A stretch of 64,000 bases of DNA, taken from assembly GCF_900108085.1 (NCBI RefSeq), contig NZ_FNVR01000001.1, positions 429,192-493,191 of the forward strand. Direction: 5' to 3'. Below are positions 34,561 to 42,596 of the stretch, in pieces. Under the pieces are notes generated by a model, which did no database searches, had not been told where the DNA came from, and saw only the letters and a list, made by a program, of their open reading frames with translations. The position numbers and the translations under genes are program-made. The stretch comes from Algoriphagus boritolerans DSM 17298 = JCM 18970. Lineage in GTDB: Bacteria; Bacteroidota; Bacteroidia; Cytophagales; Cyclobacteriaceae. Every line of letters begins with the position of its first letter. Positions within the stretch are counted from its first letter, which is position 1.

Positions 34561-36255
34561 TTAAAATGTAAGGTTAGGTGAGGAAAGTTTTGCAGTCAAG
34601 GGGAAGGAGCCAAACTGAGCGACCGCCATCGTACCTTCCATAGCCGTGCCGTTGACTTCACCGGAAATATCCACGGTGAGGGTCATGCCTTCTGCGTTGA
34701 CGTCAAACTGGAGAGTTAGTGTTTTACCATTCAGTGCAACGTTTTTAATTGGAGCACTTACTTTTCCTCCACCTGAAGGATCATCATAGGTGATGGTACC
34801 AGCATAGCCCGATCCATCTTTGGAAATGACCAATTCTCCCCCCGAAGATCCGGCAGGAGTCTCAGAGGTGTATTCCCAAACCCCGGTGATTGTGGGTGTC
34901 TCCCCTTCAGTTTTTCCGTTTCCGTTGGTCGATTTTTTCTTCACCTCGTAGTCGAAGATGTAACCATCCGCTACTACATGTTTGATTTGTGCATCTTCCT
35001 TGAATAGGGAGTCTGAGCTGATGACGAAGTTGGCCATTTTCCCTTTTTCAATGGTTCCGGCCATCCTGCTGATTCCTAATATTGAGGCAGGATTTGTCGT
35101 CAATGCCGCCATTGCTGCTTTTTCACTCAGGCCATTTTCGATCAGGGTGCGGATCGCTTTCATGGCATCTTCTGCCTTGGCATCAGCAGTCGTAAAGCCA
35201 AACGGTATTCCTGCCTTTTCCAACAGGGAAGCTTGCTTGATTGCGTTTTCGTAGGCTTTTTTTACCCGCTCGTATTGGGCTTTAGTCGCTTCTGTGACAT
35301 CTTCGGTCTTTTGATTTTTTACAGCCTTGTCATCAGGGATCGCCAGTTTGATCAGTACAGGTGTGCCGGAACTTTCGATCAGCCCGATTACATTTTCGTA
35401 GTTTTCCAATCCTGTTAGGATGAGCTTGAATCCCAATTCTTTCTGTAGTGCGATAGCTCTTCTGACTTCAAGATCGGAACCTGCTTTGAAAATCACTGGG
35501 ATTTGTCCCTGAACTGCGGCTGCCATTCCACTTTGTGTGAGCGTCATTTCCGGGCGCTTTACTCCGGCGGTGGAGGCAAAAAGCTTGGAATGATCCAAGG
35601 CTAAGGAAGTGTTTTGATAAACATCACGAAACTTAGCCATTACCCCTACTACAGTCGCAGGATACATTCCTCTCGAACCGGAGAAATTGGCTGCAATCGC
35701 TGTGTTTTCCTTTAAAACATTGACATTACCCTCTTTTCCTAAGATCATAAGGGTTGCTTTACCGGGAAGCATTCCGCCATCAGGAAGTATCTGACTGATC
35801 GTAAACCCGGACTTTCTCCAGTCTTCGACCTGACTACCTGTGATGGAAAACTGATCCATGGCAGATCTCCAAGGCGTGATACCCGCCAGTTCATCCGGGG
35901 GATTGGAGGAGACAAAATCCTTTGGTCTTTCCGGATCCTTCGGTTTGGTGACGCCCATCAGTCCCGCACCGTCAATAAATCCGGGATAGATAAATAGTGA
36001 ATCCCCGGGAATCACTTGAGCTTCTTTGGGAAGTGACAGGTTTGCACCTATTCCCAGTATGACTCCGTCTTGGAATAAAACTGTCCCTTTGATTCCCTGT
36101 TGTCCGGGAGCTGCAAAAATTGTGGCGTTGGTAATTGCGTAGGTATCCGACACTCTTCGTTTGCCTGTTGGGTCACTTTGTGACCAGGCATTGACGGTGA
36201 GTAAACTCGAAAAAAGCAATCCAACGATTCCTGCTTTCAGAAATTGTTTTTTCAT
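34561..36255 (-). CDS. Amidohydrolase-family protein lacking HxH, with C-terminal beta domain
   Basis: 564 residues with a signal peptide (about 1-26, ending AWSQ). It has an amidohydrolase-like body (ITNATIFAAPGQQGIKGTVL; later KGKMANFVISSDSLF), but strand 1 reads IYPGFIDGAGLMG where the active paralogue has IDAHSH, so the metal site is gone. After a low-complexity linker (about 455-470) comes an extra beta-rich domain of about 100 residues (GVWEYTSETPAGSSGGELVI onward), resembling domains found at the ends of exported amidohydrolases. It is first in the operon. Its ATG is the mirror of CAT at 36253-36255, which lies inside the first copy of a 51-bp repeat. Confidence 0.82.
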   Translation of the reverse strand: MKKQFLKAGIVGLLFSSLLTVNAWSQSDPTGKRRVSDTYAITNATIFAAPGQQGIKGTVLFQDGVILGIGANLSLPKEAQVIPGDSLFIYPGFIDGAGLMGVTKPKDPERPKDFVSSNPPDELAGITPWRSAMDQFSITGSQVEDWRKSGFTISQILPDGGMLPGKATLMILGKEGNVNVLKENTAIAANFSGSRGMYPATVVGVMAKFRDVYQNTSLALDHSKLFASTAGVKRPEMTLTQSGMAAAVQGQIPVIFKAGSDLEVRRAIALQKELGFKLILTGLENYENVIGLIESSGTPVLIKLAIPDDKAVKNQKTEDVTEATKAQYERVKKAYENAIKQASLLEKAGIPFGFTTADAKAEDAMKAIRTLIENGLSEKAAMAALTTNPASILGISRMAGTIEKGKMANFVISSDSLFKEDAQIKHVVADGYIFDYEVKKKSTNGNGKTEGETPTITGVWEYTSETPAGSSGGELVISKDGSGYAGTITYDDPSGGGKVSAPIKNVALNGKTLTLQFDVNAEGMTLTVDISGEVNGTAMEGTMAVAQFGSFPLTAKLSSPNLTF

Positions 36256-36393
36256 CTGTTAATCAGTTGTTTTTAATTGGTCAGATGGAATCTCGCATGC
36301 ATTATAATCATCCCAGTATGTGACGATCTTCGTCATGCTCGATTTCATCTGTTAATCAGTTGTTTTTAATTGGTCAGATGGAATCTCGCATGC
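36250..36393. repeat. Perfect 51-bp direct repeat, two copies
   Basis: The segment starting tttcatctgttaatcagttg and ending aatctcgcatgc is present identically at 36250-36300 and 36343-36393 (93 bp apart). The first copy covers the start codon of the amidohydrolase at 34561-36255. Each copy ends within a 70-bp interspersed element that follows, so the duplicated unit may be gene start plus element. Confidence 0.9.
36279..36349 (-). repeat. 70-bp interspersed repeat, copy A
   Basis: Read on the minus strand this is gatgaaatcgagcatgac, an inner inverted repeat tgacga/tcgtca, then ctgggatgattat and gagattccatctgacc. It is nearly identical to 63919-63990 on the plus strand, and similar to 36372-36445 (minus) and 50461-50545 (plus). 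Confidence 0.88.
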
Positions 36394-36445
36394 CTTATGA
36401 TGACCTCTTTGTTTCACATTGGGTTATACTCGATTTCATTCGATT
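36372..36445 (-). repeat. 70-bp interspersed repeat, copy B (diverged)
   Basis: Minus-strand copy with the same ends (gaaatcgag..., ggaatctcgcatgc in forward reading) but a changed middle (tgatgacctctttgtttcaca), so the inner stem is weaker. Directly follows copy A. Confidence 0.7.
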
Positions 36446-36666
36446 GATGGTTATTCTTCAATCAGCAAGCTAACAAAAGCTATTTTAGCATCTAGGGGGA
36501 TTTTTTTTTCGCAACTTTTTTTTTGATCAGTGGTTCGGGGCGTGGCATGAAATGCGAAAAAGTGCCTTTTATTTACATCGCATCGTCGATCTACTTATTT
36601 GAACGGTTTAAATGATTTGGTTTTTACACATTGATGTTATATTTAAGGTTGAATCACCCCCCTAAA
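36446..36666. other. Upstream region of the exopolysaccharide operon
   Basis: Gene-free, with poly-T/poly-A tracts (36500-36524) and AT-rich sequence just before the receiver gene. It probably carries the promoters of both divergent operons (amidohydrolases to the left, exopolysaccharide genes to the right). No operator-like palindrome was identified. Confidence 0.45.
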
Positions 36667-37026
36667 ATGAAAAAAATCCTAATTATAGAGGACGATTTGC
36701 TTATTTCCAGTTTAGTTCAGTTTAGATTAAAAAAAGACGGTTACGAAACCCACTTGGTCTGTGATGGCAATGAGGGAATCAAGGCCATAGATGAATTTCT
36801 TCCTGATTTGATCATTACAGATGTCATGATGCCGTTCCGCAGTGGTATTGAAATAATCCATCATTCCAAAAAGACCCATCCGGATACTCCGATCATCGTG
36901 CTGAGTTCCTTGGGCGAGGAGGAAGAGGTTGTTTTGGAAGCTTTCAACCTGGGGGTTGCAGATTTTATTCCCAAGCCTTTCAATCCCAATGAATTGGCAA
37001 TTCGTGTCAAACGTATTCTTAAATAA
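36667..37026 (+). CDS. Stand-alone response-regulator receiver (CheY-like)
   Basis: 119 residues, a receiver domain and nothing else: acidic pair E8-D9-D10, phospho-acceptor D52 in IITDVMMP, T/S switch in VLSSLG (about 78) and K-P in IPKPFNPNE (about 100). There is no output domain, so it must signal by protein contact. The ATG at 36667 is preferred to an upstream in-frame ATG at 36631, because the domain starts at once with MKKILIIEDD. First gene of a tight operon (6 bp to the next). Its place suggests control of the membrane HEAT-like protein or the synthase rather than of DNA (inference). Confidence 0.88.
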   Translation: MKKILIIEDDLLISSLVQFRLKKDGYETHLVCDGNEGIKAIDEFLPDLIITDVMMPFRSGIEIIHHSKKTHPDTPIIVLSSLGEEEEVVLEAFNLGVADFIPKPFNPNELAIRVKRILK

Positions 37027-37032
37027 GGCTAG

Positions 37033-38613
37033 ATGAAGAAAATTCTATTCCTGCACTTAAGTTCATGGATTTTTCTTTTTGCCTTCAGTAATGCCAATGC
37101 GCAAGAGGTATTCTTGCCGAATAATTCCGAAGAATTAGCCGATTTTTTAGCACTTCAGGGGGAAGTTCCCAATCTGAGTTACCGGTTTTATGTGTCAGAT
37201 CCGGCTATTCCCGATTCGCTCCTCTCCAATAGCTTGTTTTCTTTTACTCAGACAGATTCAGGGTTTGTATCCGCTTCGGGCACAGATTTCGGGGCGATCG
37301 ATTCAGCATCAAAGATGCTGAGTGAAAGTAATCTGAATTTCCGGATACAATACTTGCTTTTTTCGGAGGAGTCGACTTTCTCAGCCAGTCGGACATACCT
37401 GGAAAATCTCGCTAAAAGTGGAGATTTCTTATTCAAAACGGAAGAAGTCGAGCCCTCTTCAGATATTGTTTCCTTAGCGGCATACGCACATTACACCCCA
37501 CTTCAAAAGTTCAAGTTGAAGTTTATAGCTGATTTGAAGCTTTTTATCGTCAGCTTAATTATACTCTTATTCTTTCTTGTAGCATTTACTATGATCACTT
37601 TTATGCTGATAATGAAAGCAAAAAAAAGTAAAAAAGAGTACCTACTCAAGGAATACGACAGGCTGATAGTAGATCCTCTGACTTCCTTGCTTTTTGAAAA
37701 GGAACTTGAGGAAATCATTGATCTCGACAGGGTTACTATCAATGACTACTTTCCGGAGTCGATGCTTTCAAAGCCTCTTTTCAAGGAAGTGTTGATCGAT
37801 CGGATAATTGGCCTGAATAAAAAGATGAAGGGGGAATTCAAAGAAAAGCTGAAGGCCCTCTACCGCAAGCTTGACTTGGATAAGCGATCCATCGATTCCC
37901 TGAAAAGTAATCGTTGGGACAAAGTCACCATGGGCTTGGTTCAAATCAATGAGATGGATCTAGTGGAAGCTTTGCCAAGAGTGAAATACCATGCCAACTC
38001 CTCCAATTTTCAAGTCAGAACTCAGGCTGTTGCTACCCTGCTTAATCTGTCCGAAAAGGTAGATCTTACATTTTTAAGAGATCAGACATTTCCGCTTTCG
38101 CTTTGGCAGCAAATGAACTATCTCCGGATTATCAGATTTGTCAGCCATCAAAAAAACCTGAAGTTGGAGATCCTGTTTGACTCCCAAAATCAAAGCATCC
38201 GGATATTTGGATACAAATTGGTCAAAATGCTGGGTAGAGTCGATCTGATCGAAGTGGTGGCTGCCTTGGCTCCCGATGTTTCCGATGAAGAGAAAATTGA
38301 AATCCTGGAAATCTACGCGACATTGGGAGTACACATGGAGGTGGATTTCATAAATAAGTGCCTCAAATCCGAAAACCGGTCCTTAGTCCTTGCGGCTTCC
38401 AAGACCGCTGCAGTGGTCGGAAATGCAGAATCAGCAGCTATACTGAGTGAATTGATCAGAAAAGAATTGGTATTCAGAAGAAAGCACTCTCTGTTGAAGT
38501 GCCTTTATGAATTGGACAAGGATAGCTTTGAGGAAGTTTCGGCATCAAGTCAGGATGAGGAAGTGGCACAAATAAAGAGACATATTTTAGACCCCATGCT
38601 ACAGCATGTATAG
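37033..38613 (+). CDS. Membrane protein with HEAT-like cytoplasmic domain
   Basis: 526 residues with a signal peptide (about 1-24, ending ANAQ), a periplasmic part of about 145 residues, one membrane segment (about 176-202, FIVSLIILLFFLVAFTMITF), a basic stop-transfer KAKKSKKEY, then a helical cytoplasmic half (about 210-520) with HEAT-like pairs such as FQVRTQAVATLLNL and LVLAASKTAAVVGN. It has no enzymatic motif. Proteins of this pattern accompany GT2 synthase/YaiO operons in Bacteroidota, as far as I recall. It could scaffold the synthase and receive the signal from the CheY-like protein. Its last codons overlap the synthase start by 8 bp. Confidence 0.7.
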   Translation: MKKILFLHLSSWIFLFAFSNANAQEVFLPNNSEELADFLALQGEVPNLSYRFYVSDPAIPDSLLSNSLFSFTQTDSGFVSASGTDFGAIDSASKMLSESNLNFRIQYLLFSEESTFSASRTYLENLAKSGDFLFKTEEVEPSSDIVSLAAYAHYTPLQKFKLKFIADLKLFIVSLIILLFFLVAFTMITFMLIMKAKKSKKEYLLKEYDRLIVDPLTSLLFEKELEEIIDLDRVTINDYFPESMLSKPLFKEVLIDRIIGLNKKMKGEFKEKLKALYRKLDLDKRSIDSLKSNRWDKVTMGLVQINEMDLVEALPRVKYHANSSNFQVRTQAVATLLNLSEKVDLTFLRDQTFPLSLWQQMNYLRIIRFVSHQKNLKLEILFDSQNQSIRIFGYKLVKMLGRVDLIEVVAALAPDVSDEEKIEILEIYATLGVHMEVDFINKCLKSENRSLVLAASKTAAVVGNAESAAILSELIRKELVFRRKHSLLKCLYELDKDSFEEVSASSQDEEVAQIKRHILDPMLQHV

Positions 38614-40066
38614 TTTTTTGTTCTATCTGATTCTGGAGATTTTTGGATGGCTATTTCTGGTCCTAAGTTTCTCTGTCATAGTCATCTATTTGATTTTGAT
38701 GGTGTTGAGTGCTTTGGAGATGCGGGATTACCTCCGGAAAAACAGATTTGCCGACTATGGAGATATCATTACTTCTCCTATTGCCCCGGGGGTATCTATT
38801 TTGGCACCTGCCTACAATGAGGGGCAAAACATCGTGCAAAATGCGCAAAGCTTACTTTCCCTTCATTATGGGAGATTTGAGGTCATTGTCATCAACGACG
38901 GTTCTAAAGACGACACCCTCGAAAAACTCATCCAATCCTTTGAATTGGAAAAAACAAATTACGCTTACAATCCGGAGATCGAAACCAAACCTGTCAGAGG
39001 AGTATACAAATCCCAAAACATGTCCTATCGGCGATTGACCGTCATCGATAAGGAAAATGGAGGAAAGGCAGATGCGCTCAATACCGGAATCAACATTGCC
39101 AGCCTTGAAATTTTGGCATGTATCGACGTGGATTGTATTCTCTCGAGTGAATCCATTACCAGAATGGTGCGACCGTTTATGGAGGAAACCAACAGGAAAG
39201 TCATTGCTGTGGGGGGTGTGATCGGGATCGCCAATAACTGTGACGTTCAGGACGGAACGGTGACTAAATACCGGATTCCAGAATCCCAATTGGGAAAGTT
39301 TCAAGTGATCGAATATTTCCGGGCTTTTCTGATGGGTAGAATGGCTTGGTCCAGAATCAATGGGCTGATGTTGATTTCAGGAGCCTTTGGATTTTTCAAA
39401 AAAGATCTGGTAAGGGAAGTGGGAGGTTATTTCCCCAAGACGGTCGGTGAAGACATGGAGCTGATCGTACGGATGAGAAGGTATATGGAAGAGCAGCAAA
39501 TTCCCTATAAAGTAGGATTTGTTCCGGATCCGCTCTGCTGGACAGAAGTACCTGAAAGTGAGGAGATTCTTTCACGGCAGCGAAATCGCTGGATGCGAGG
39601 CACCATCGAGACACTCCAGCTCCATCAGGCATTGAAGTTGAATCCAAAATATGGGTTGATGGGCATGATTTCATACCCTTTCTGGTCGGTTTTTGAGAAG
39701 TCAGCGCCGATTTTGGAATCTTTGGGTATGCTGTACACGCTGATTTTATTGATTGTGGGAGATTTTAGTGCAGTTTACTTCTTCTCACTTTTGGTCATGA
39801 TGTATTTGTTGTCTTTGCTGGTGTCTTCGTTCAGCGTATTGTACGAGCAGATCGCATTCAATCACTACAAGGACAAAAAGGACCTCAAAAAATTAATCTG
39901 GATGATCCTAACCGAGCCGTTTTTGATTCATCCAAAAGTTGTTTTTTGGGGGCTGCAGGGCCATTTTGATTTTATCAAAGGAAAAGGAGGCTGGGGTTCT
40001 ATGATCCGTACAGGATTCAAAAAAGCGGAAGACAAGAAAAACATCAGTCCCCAATCCGCCACCTGA
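38606..40066 (+). CDS. Processive GT2 polysaccharide synthase
   Basis: 486 residues. There is one N-terminal membrane segment (about 10-36), then a GT-A domain with INDGS (D98), the DVD metal site (D174/D176), VGED (E282/D283) and QRNRW (325-329), the D,D,D,Q(R/Q)xRW set of processive beta-glycosyltransferases such as PgaC, NodC and cellulose synthases, followed by C-terminal membrane segments (about 365-420). It would polymerise a homopolysaccharide or simple polymer and push it through the membrane. It has no PilZ domain. It overlaps the upstream gene by 8 bp, and its TGA shares a base with the ATG of the microprotein (TGATG). Confidence 0.9.
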   Translation: MYSFLFYLILEIFGWLFLVLSFSVIVIYLILMVLSALEMRDYLRKNRFADYGDIITSPIAPGVSILAPAYNEGQNIVQNAQSLLSLHYGRFEVIVINDGSKDDTLEKLIQSFELEKTNYAYNPEIETKPVRGVYKSQNMSYRRLTVIDKENGGKADALNTGINIASLEILACIDVDCILSSESITRMVRPFMEETNRKVIAVGGVIGIANNCDVQDGTVTKYRIPESQLGKFQVIEYFRAFLMGRMAWSRINGLMLISGAFGFFKKDLVREVGGYFPKTVGEDMELIVRMRRYMEEQQIPYKVGFVPDPLCWTEVPESEEILSRQRNRWMRGTIETLQLHQALKLNPKYGLMGMISYPFWSVFEKSAPILESLGMLYTLILLIVGDFSAVYFFSLLVMMYLLSLLVSSFSVLYEQIAFNHYKDKKDLKKLIWMILTEPFLIHPKVVFWGLQGHFDFIKGKGGWGSMIRTGFKKAEDKKNISPQSAT

Positions 40067-40185
40067 TGAAATCGAATCGAATGAAGCCCTTTTCAAAGAG
40101 GAAAAATCATCAACCCAGTGGATTAATCCTGAATCCTTTTTGGAATAGACTGGTCGACGAAAGAAATGCAATTAAAAGCAAATGA
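40066..40185 (+). CDS. 39-residue basic microprotein between synthase and YaiO barrel
   Basis: An ORF of 39 codons (MKSNRMKPFSKRKN at the start, LNPFWNRLVDERNAIKSK at the end). Its ATG overlaps the synthase stop as TGATG (40064-40068), and its TGA overlaps the start of the YaiO gene as ATGA (40182-40185), so the whole gap between the two large genes is exactly filled. It contains ten Lys/Arg against one Asp and one Glu, and no membrane segment or signal peptide, so it should be cytoplasmic and could bind the acidic face of the synthase, a nucleotide, or RNA. The double coupling argues for a real gene. Family unknown to me. Confidence 0.6.
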   Translation: MKSNRMKPFSKRKNHQPSGLILNPFWNRLVDERNAIKSK

Positions 40186-41411
40186 AGAAGCTGATTATTA
40201 CATTTATAGGTATTTATCTGGTATGCGCTAGCGTTCTAGCCCAAGATTCTTTTGATCCGGATGAGCTATTGAAGCAGGCCAGAACCTTGATTTTTGACAA
40301 GAAATATGACGAAGGGAGGAAGGTTGCCTTTCGCGCTTTGGAAAAATATCCGAATTACGCAGACATTCTGATCTTGGTCGGTAGGAGCTATGCATGGGAA
40401 GGCAAAAATGATTCAGCCAGCATCTACCTGGAGCGTGCAATAGTAGCCTCTCCTGAGTATACCGATGGGTATGTTGCTTATTTGGATAATTTATTCTGGG
40501 CGGATGATTTAACCAAAGCGGGAGCAGTACTCAGCAGGGCAAAATCCAACCTGGGCCCACCAGTTCCGGATGAGATCATCTATCGCGAATCCCGCCTGCT
40601 TTATTATCAGGAGCAATACAAGGAAGCTTTTAACCTCGTAGACCCATTATTCAAAAAGGGATTTAAAACCGAAGGCTTACTTGGGTATATGAAAAATCTC
40701 GAGCGATTTAGAATGGTCAACGCAGTCGGGGCTACTTATGATTACGATTCTTTTCAGGGAGACATTTCTCCATGGCACACGTGGTCAGTCTACGGTCGTA
40801 CTCGAACACAACTTACGGGAGCGCTGATCGCAAGGGTAACTCAATCCTCCAGATTTGAGGATTTTGGCACTTTAGTCGAGCTGGATGCGTATCCTTCGAT
40901 AGGGAAAAATGGATATGCCTACTTAAATATCGGTGGATCCGGAGCCTCCTTTTTTCCAAAACTGAGATTTGGGGCGTCTTATTATCATAATTTGGAGAAA
41001 GCCTGGGAACTGGAAGCCGGTTACCGATACCTGGGCTTTTCACAGGTGACACATATCATTACCGGCTCTGTCGGGAAATATGTGGGTAATTGGTGGCTCA
41101 ATGTCCGATTGAATGTGATCCCTGATTCAGATCTCGGGGCAAGTACCTCTACACAGCTGACAGCGCGGTACTATTTCAAGACTGCCGAGGACTTCTTCAG
41201 CCTTCAACTGGGTACGGGAGTTTCTCCTGATGAAGAGACCAGAGACCAATCCCAGCTCCTTAACTCCTATCGTGCCAGATTCGGGTATCAGCAGTTGCTG
41301 TCTCCCAAGTTTATGATCTATGGATTTACGGGGTATAGCAGGGATGAATTGAGTGCTGACACTTATCGAAACAACATCAATCTATCTCTGGGATTCGAGT
41401 ATCGATTCTAA
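40182..41411 (+). CDS. YaiO-family outer-membrane beta-barrel with N-terminal TPRs
   Basis: 409 residues with a signal peptide (about 1-21, ending SVLAQ), TPR-like helices (about 25-165, e.g. ARTLIFDKKYDEGRKVAFRA), then a YaiO-type barrel (about 170-409) with aromatic strands and a final NLSLGFEYRF, a proper outer-membrane C-terminal signal. The pairing of TPR and barrel parallels exporters PgaA and BcsC, which let synthase-made polymers cross the outer membrane. Coupled to the microprotein by ATGA. A role as export pore for the polymer made at 38606 is inference from context. Confidence 0.85.
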   Translation: MKKLIITFIGIYLVCASVLAQDSFDPDELLKQARTLIFDKKYDEGRKVAFRALEKYPNYADILILVGRSYAWEGKNDSASIYLERAIVASPEYTDGYVAYLDNLFWADDLTKAGAVLSRAKSNLGPPVPDEIIYRESRLLYYQEQYKEAFNLVDPLFKKGFKTEGLLGYMKNLERFRMVNAVGATYDYDSFQGDISPWHTWSVYGRTRTQLTGALIARVTQSSRFEDFGTLVELDAYPSIGKNGYAYLNIGGSGASFFPKLRFGASYYHNLEKAWELEAGYRYLGFSQVTHIITGSVGKYVGNWWLNVRLNVIPDSDLGASTSTQLTARYYFKTAEDFFSLQLGTGVSPDEETRDQSQLLNSYRARFGYQQLLSPKFMIYGFTGYSRDELSADTYRNNINLSLGFEYRF

Positions 41412-41420
41412 GCTAATTTT

Positions 41421-42596
41421 ATGATGAAAGAGGAATTAAAACTTGTTCTGTTAAAGCTTAGGCCCGTCCTGTTTTTTCTGATCGGTTTACCCTTGTTCAG
41501 TTATGGAATTTGGACTGTTTTGCCCGGTAAGGCTTTGGATATTCTGATCATTGATAAGACTGTCCCAAACAAATCTTATCGAGAGCATGCGGGATTGTTT
41601 TGGACCTTGAATCATTTGAAATACAAAAAGTCATCAGGAGACACGTATCAGATTGATCAGGATTACCTTGGCTTTTTCCCCAGTGGACAACAGGATTTTG
41701 GAAGTGTAAAAGACCTGAGAAGTCACTCGCCGGAAGAAGTGAGAAGTCTAACCAAAAAATCCGACCTGATTTTCTTAGCTGATTCCTATGGGGTATATGA
41801 GGGTGATTTTTCAAACAATCAGGAAATCCAGCTTACCAAAAAAATCTACGGAGGACTCGATAACTCGGATATTCAGCTCATAAAAATGGCCAAAGAAGAA
41901 GGCAAAGTGATGGTGGCTGAGTACAATTCGATGGCCTCACCAACTCCAAAACCTATTCGGACTGAATTTGAAAACCTCATGGGCATCAAATGGACCGGTT
42001 GGATTGCCCGGTATTTTGATGATTTGGATACACTGAACAATGCATCCATTCCCAAATGGATGATCAGACAATATCAAAAGCAGCATGGAAGCTGGGATTT
42101 GAGGGGCCCCGGATTAATATATATCAAAGAAAGCGGCCAGATAGAGGGATTCCTCCATACGCTCGATTACCAGAATAAACTACCTCTGGTGCGCACCCAG
42201 AAAATCAACAAACACGGATTTAATCTGCCTGAGGTAATTCCTTACCCGGATTGGTTTGACGTGGTGATGATTGAGCGTGATTATGAGGTTATTTCTTACT
42301 ATGACATAGCCCCGACTTCTGCAGGACTACAGCGGCTGAGAAGTATGGGGTTGCCTCGGTTTTTTCCTGCAGCCGTTGTGAGGAAGGCGGGAAATGGATC
42401 CCAGTATTATTTTGCAGGAGATTTCTCGGATATTCAAGGTGATTTTGGCTCCCCTTATTTTTATGGATTGCCGACTTTATGGCGTGGGCTTTACGTGGCC
42501 TCAGATCACGCTGATCGCCAAAGTTTCTTTTGGAATTATTACCATCCTTTGCTCTCCCAAGTCTTGACTAAAGCCGGAAAGGAAAAAACTAACTAG
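41421..42596 (+). CDS. Membrane-anchored protein of unknown function in the exopolysaccharide operon
   Basis: 391 residues: a short cytoplasmic start, one membrane segment (about 14-34), then a soluble extracytoplasmic body. The opening strand LDILIIDKTVPNKSYREHAG, a later KKSDLIFLADSYG and a MVAEYNSMASPTP turn recall the alternating strands and a nucleophile-elbow-like region of class I glutamine-amidotransferase-like or deacetylase-associated folds, but no catalytic triad is evident. It is last in the operon, 9 bp after YaiO. A polymer-modifying or assembly factor is plausible. Two adjacent ATGs exist (41421, 41424). Its TAG lies in a CTAG shared with the convergent gene. Confidence 0.6.
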   Translation: MMKEELKLVLLKLRPVLFFLIGLPLFSYGIWTVLPGKALDILIIDKTVPNKSYREHAGLFWTLNHLKYKKSSGDTYQIDQDYLGFFPSGQQDFGSVKDLRSHSPEEVRSLTKKSDLIFLADSYGVYEGDFSNNQEIQLTKKIYGGLDNSDIQLIKMAKEEGKVMVAEYNSMASPTPKPIRTEFENLMGIKWTGWIARYFDDLDTLNNASIPKWMIRQYQKQHGSWDLRGPGLIYIKESGQIEGFLHTLDYQNKLPLVRTQKINKHGFNLPEVIPYPDWFDVVMIERDYEVISYYDIAPTSAGLQRLRSMGLPRFFPAAVVRKAGNGSQYYFAGDFSDIQGDFGSPYFYGLPTLWRGLYVASDHADRQSFFWNYYHPLLSQVLTKAGKEKTN

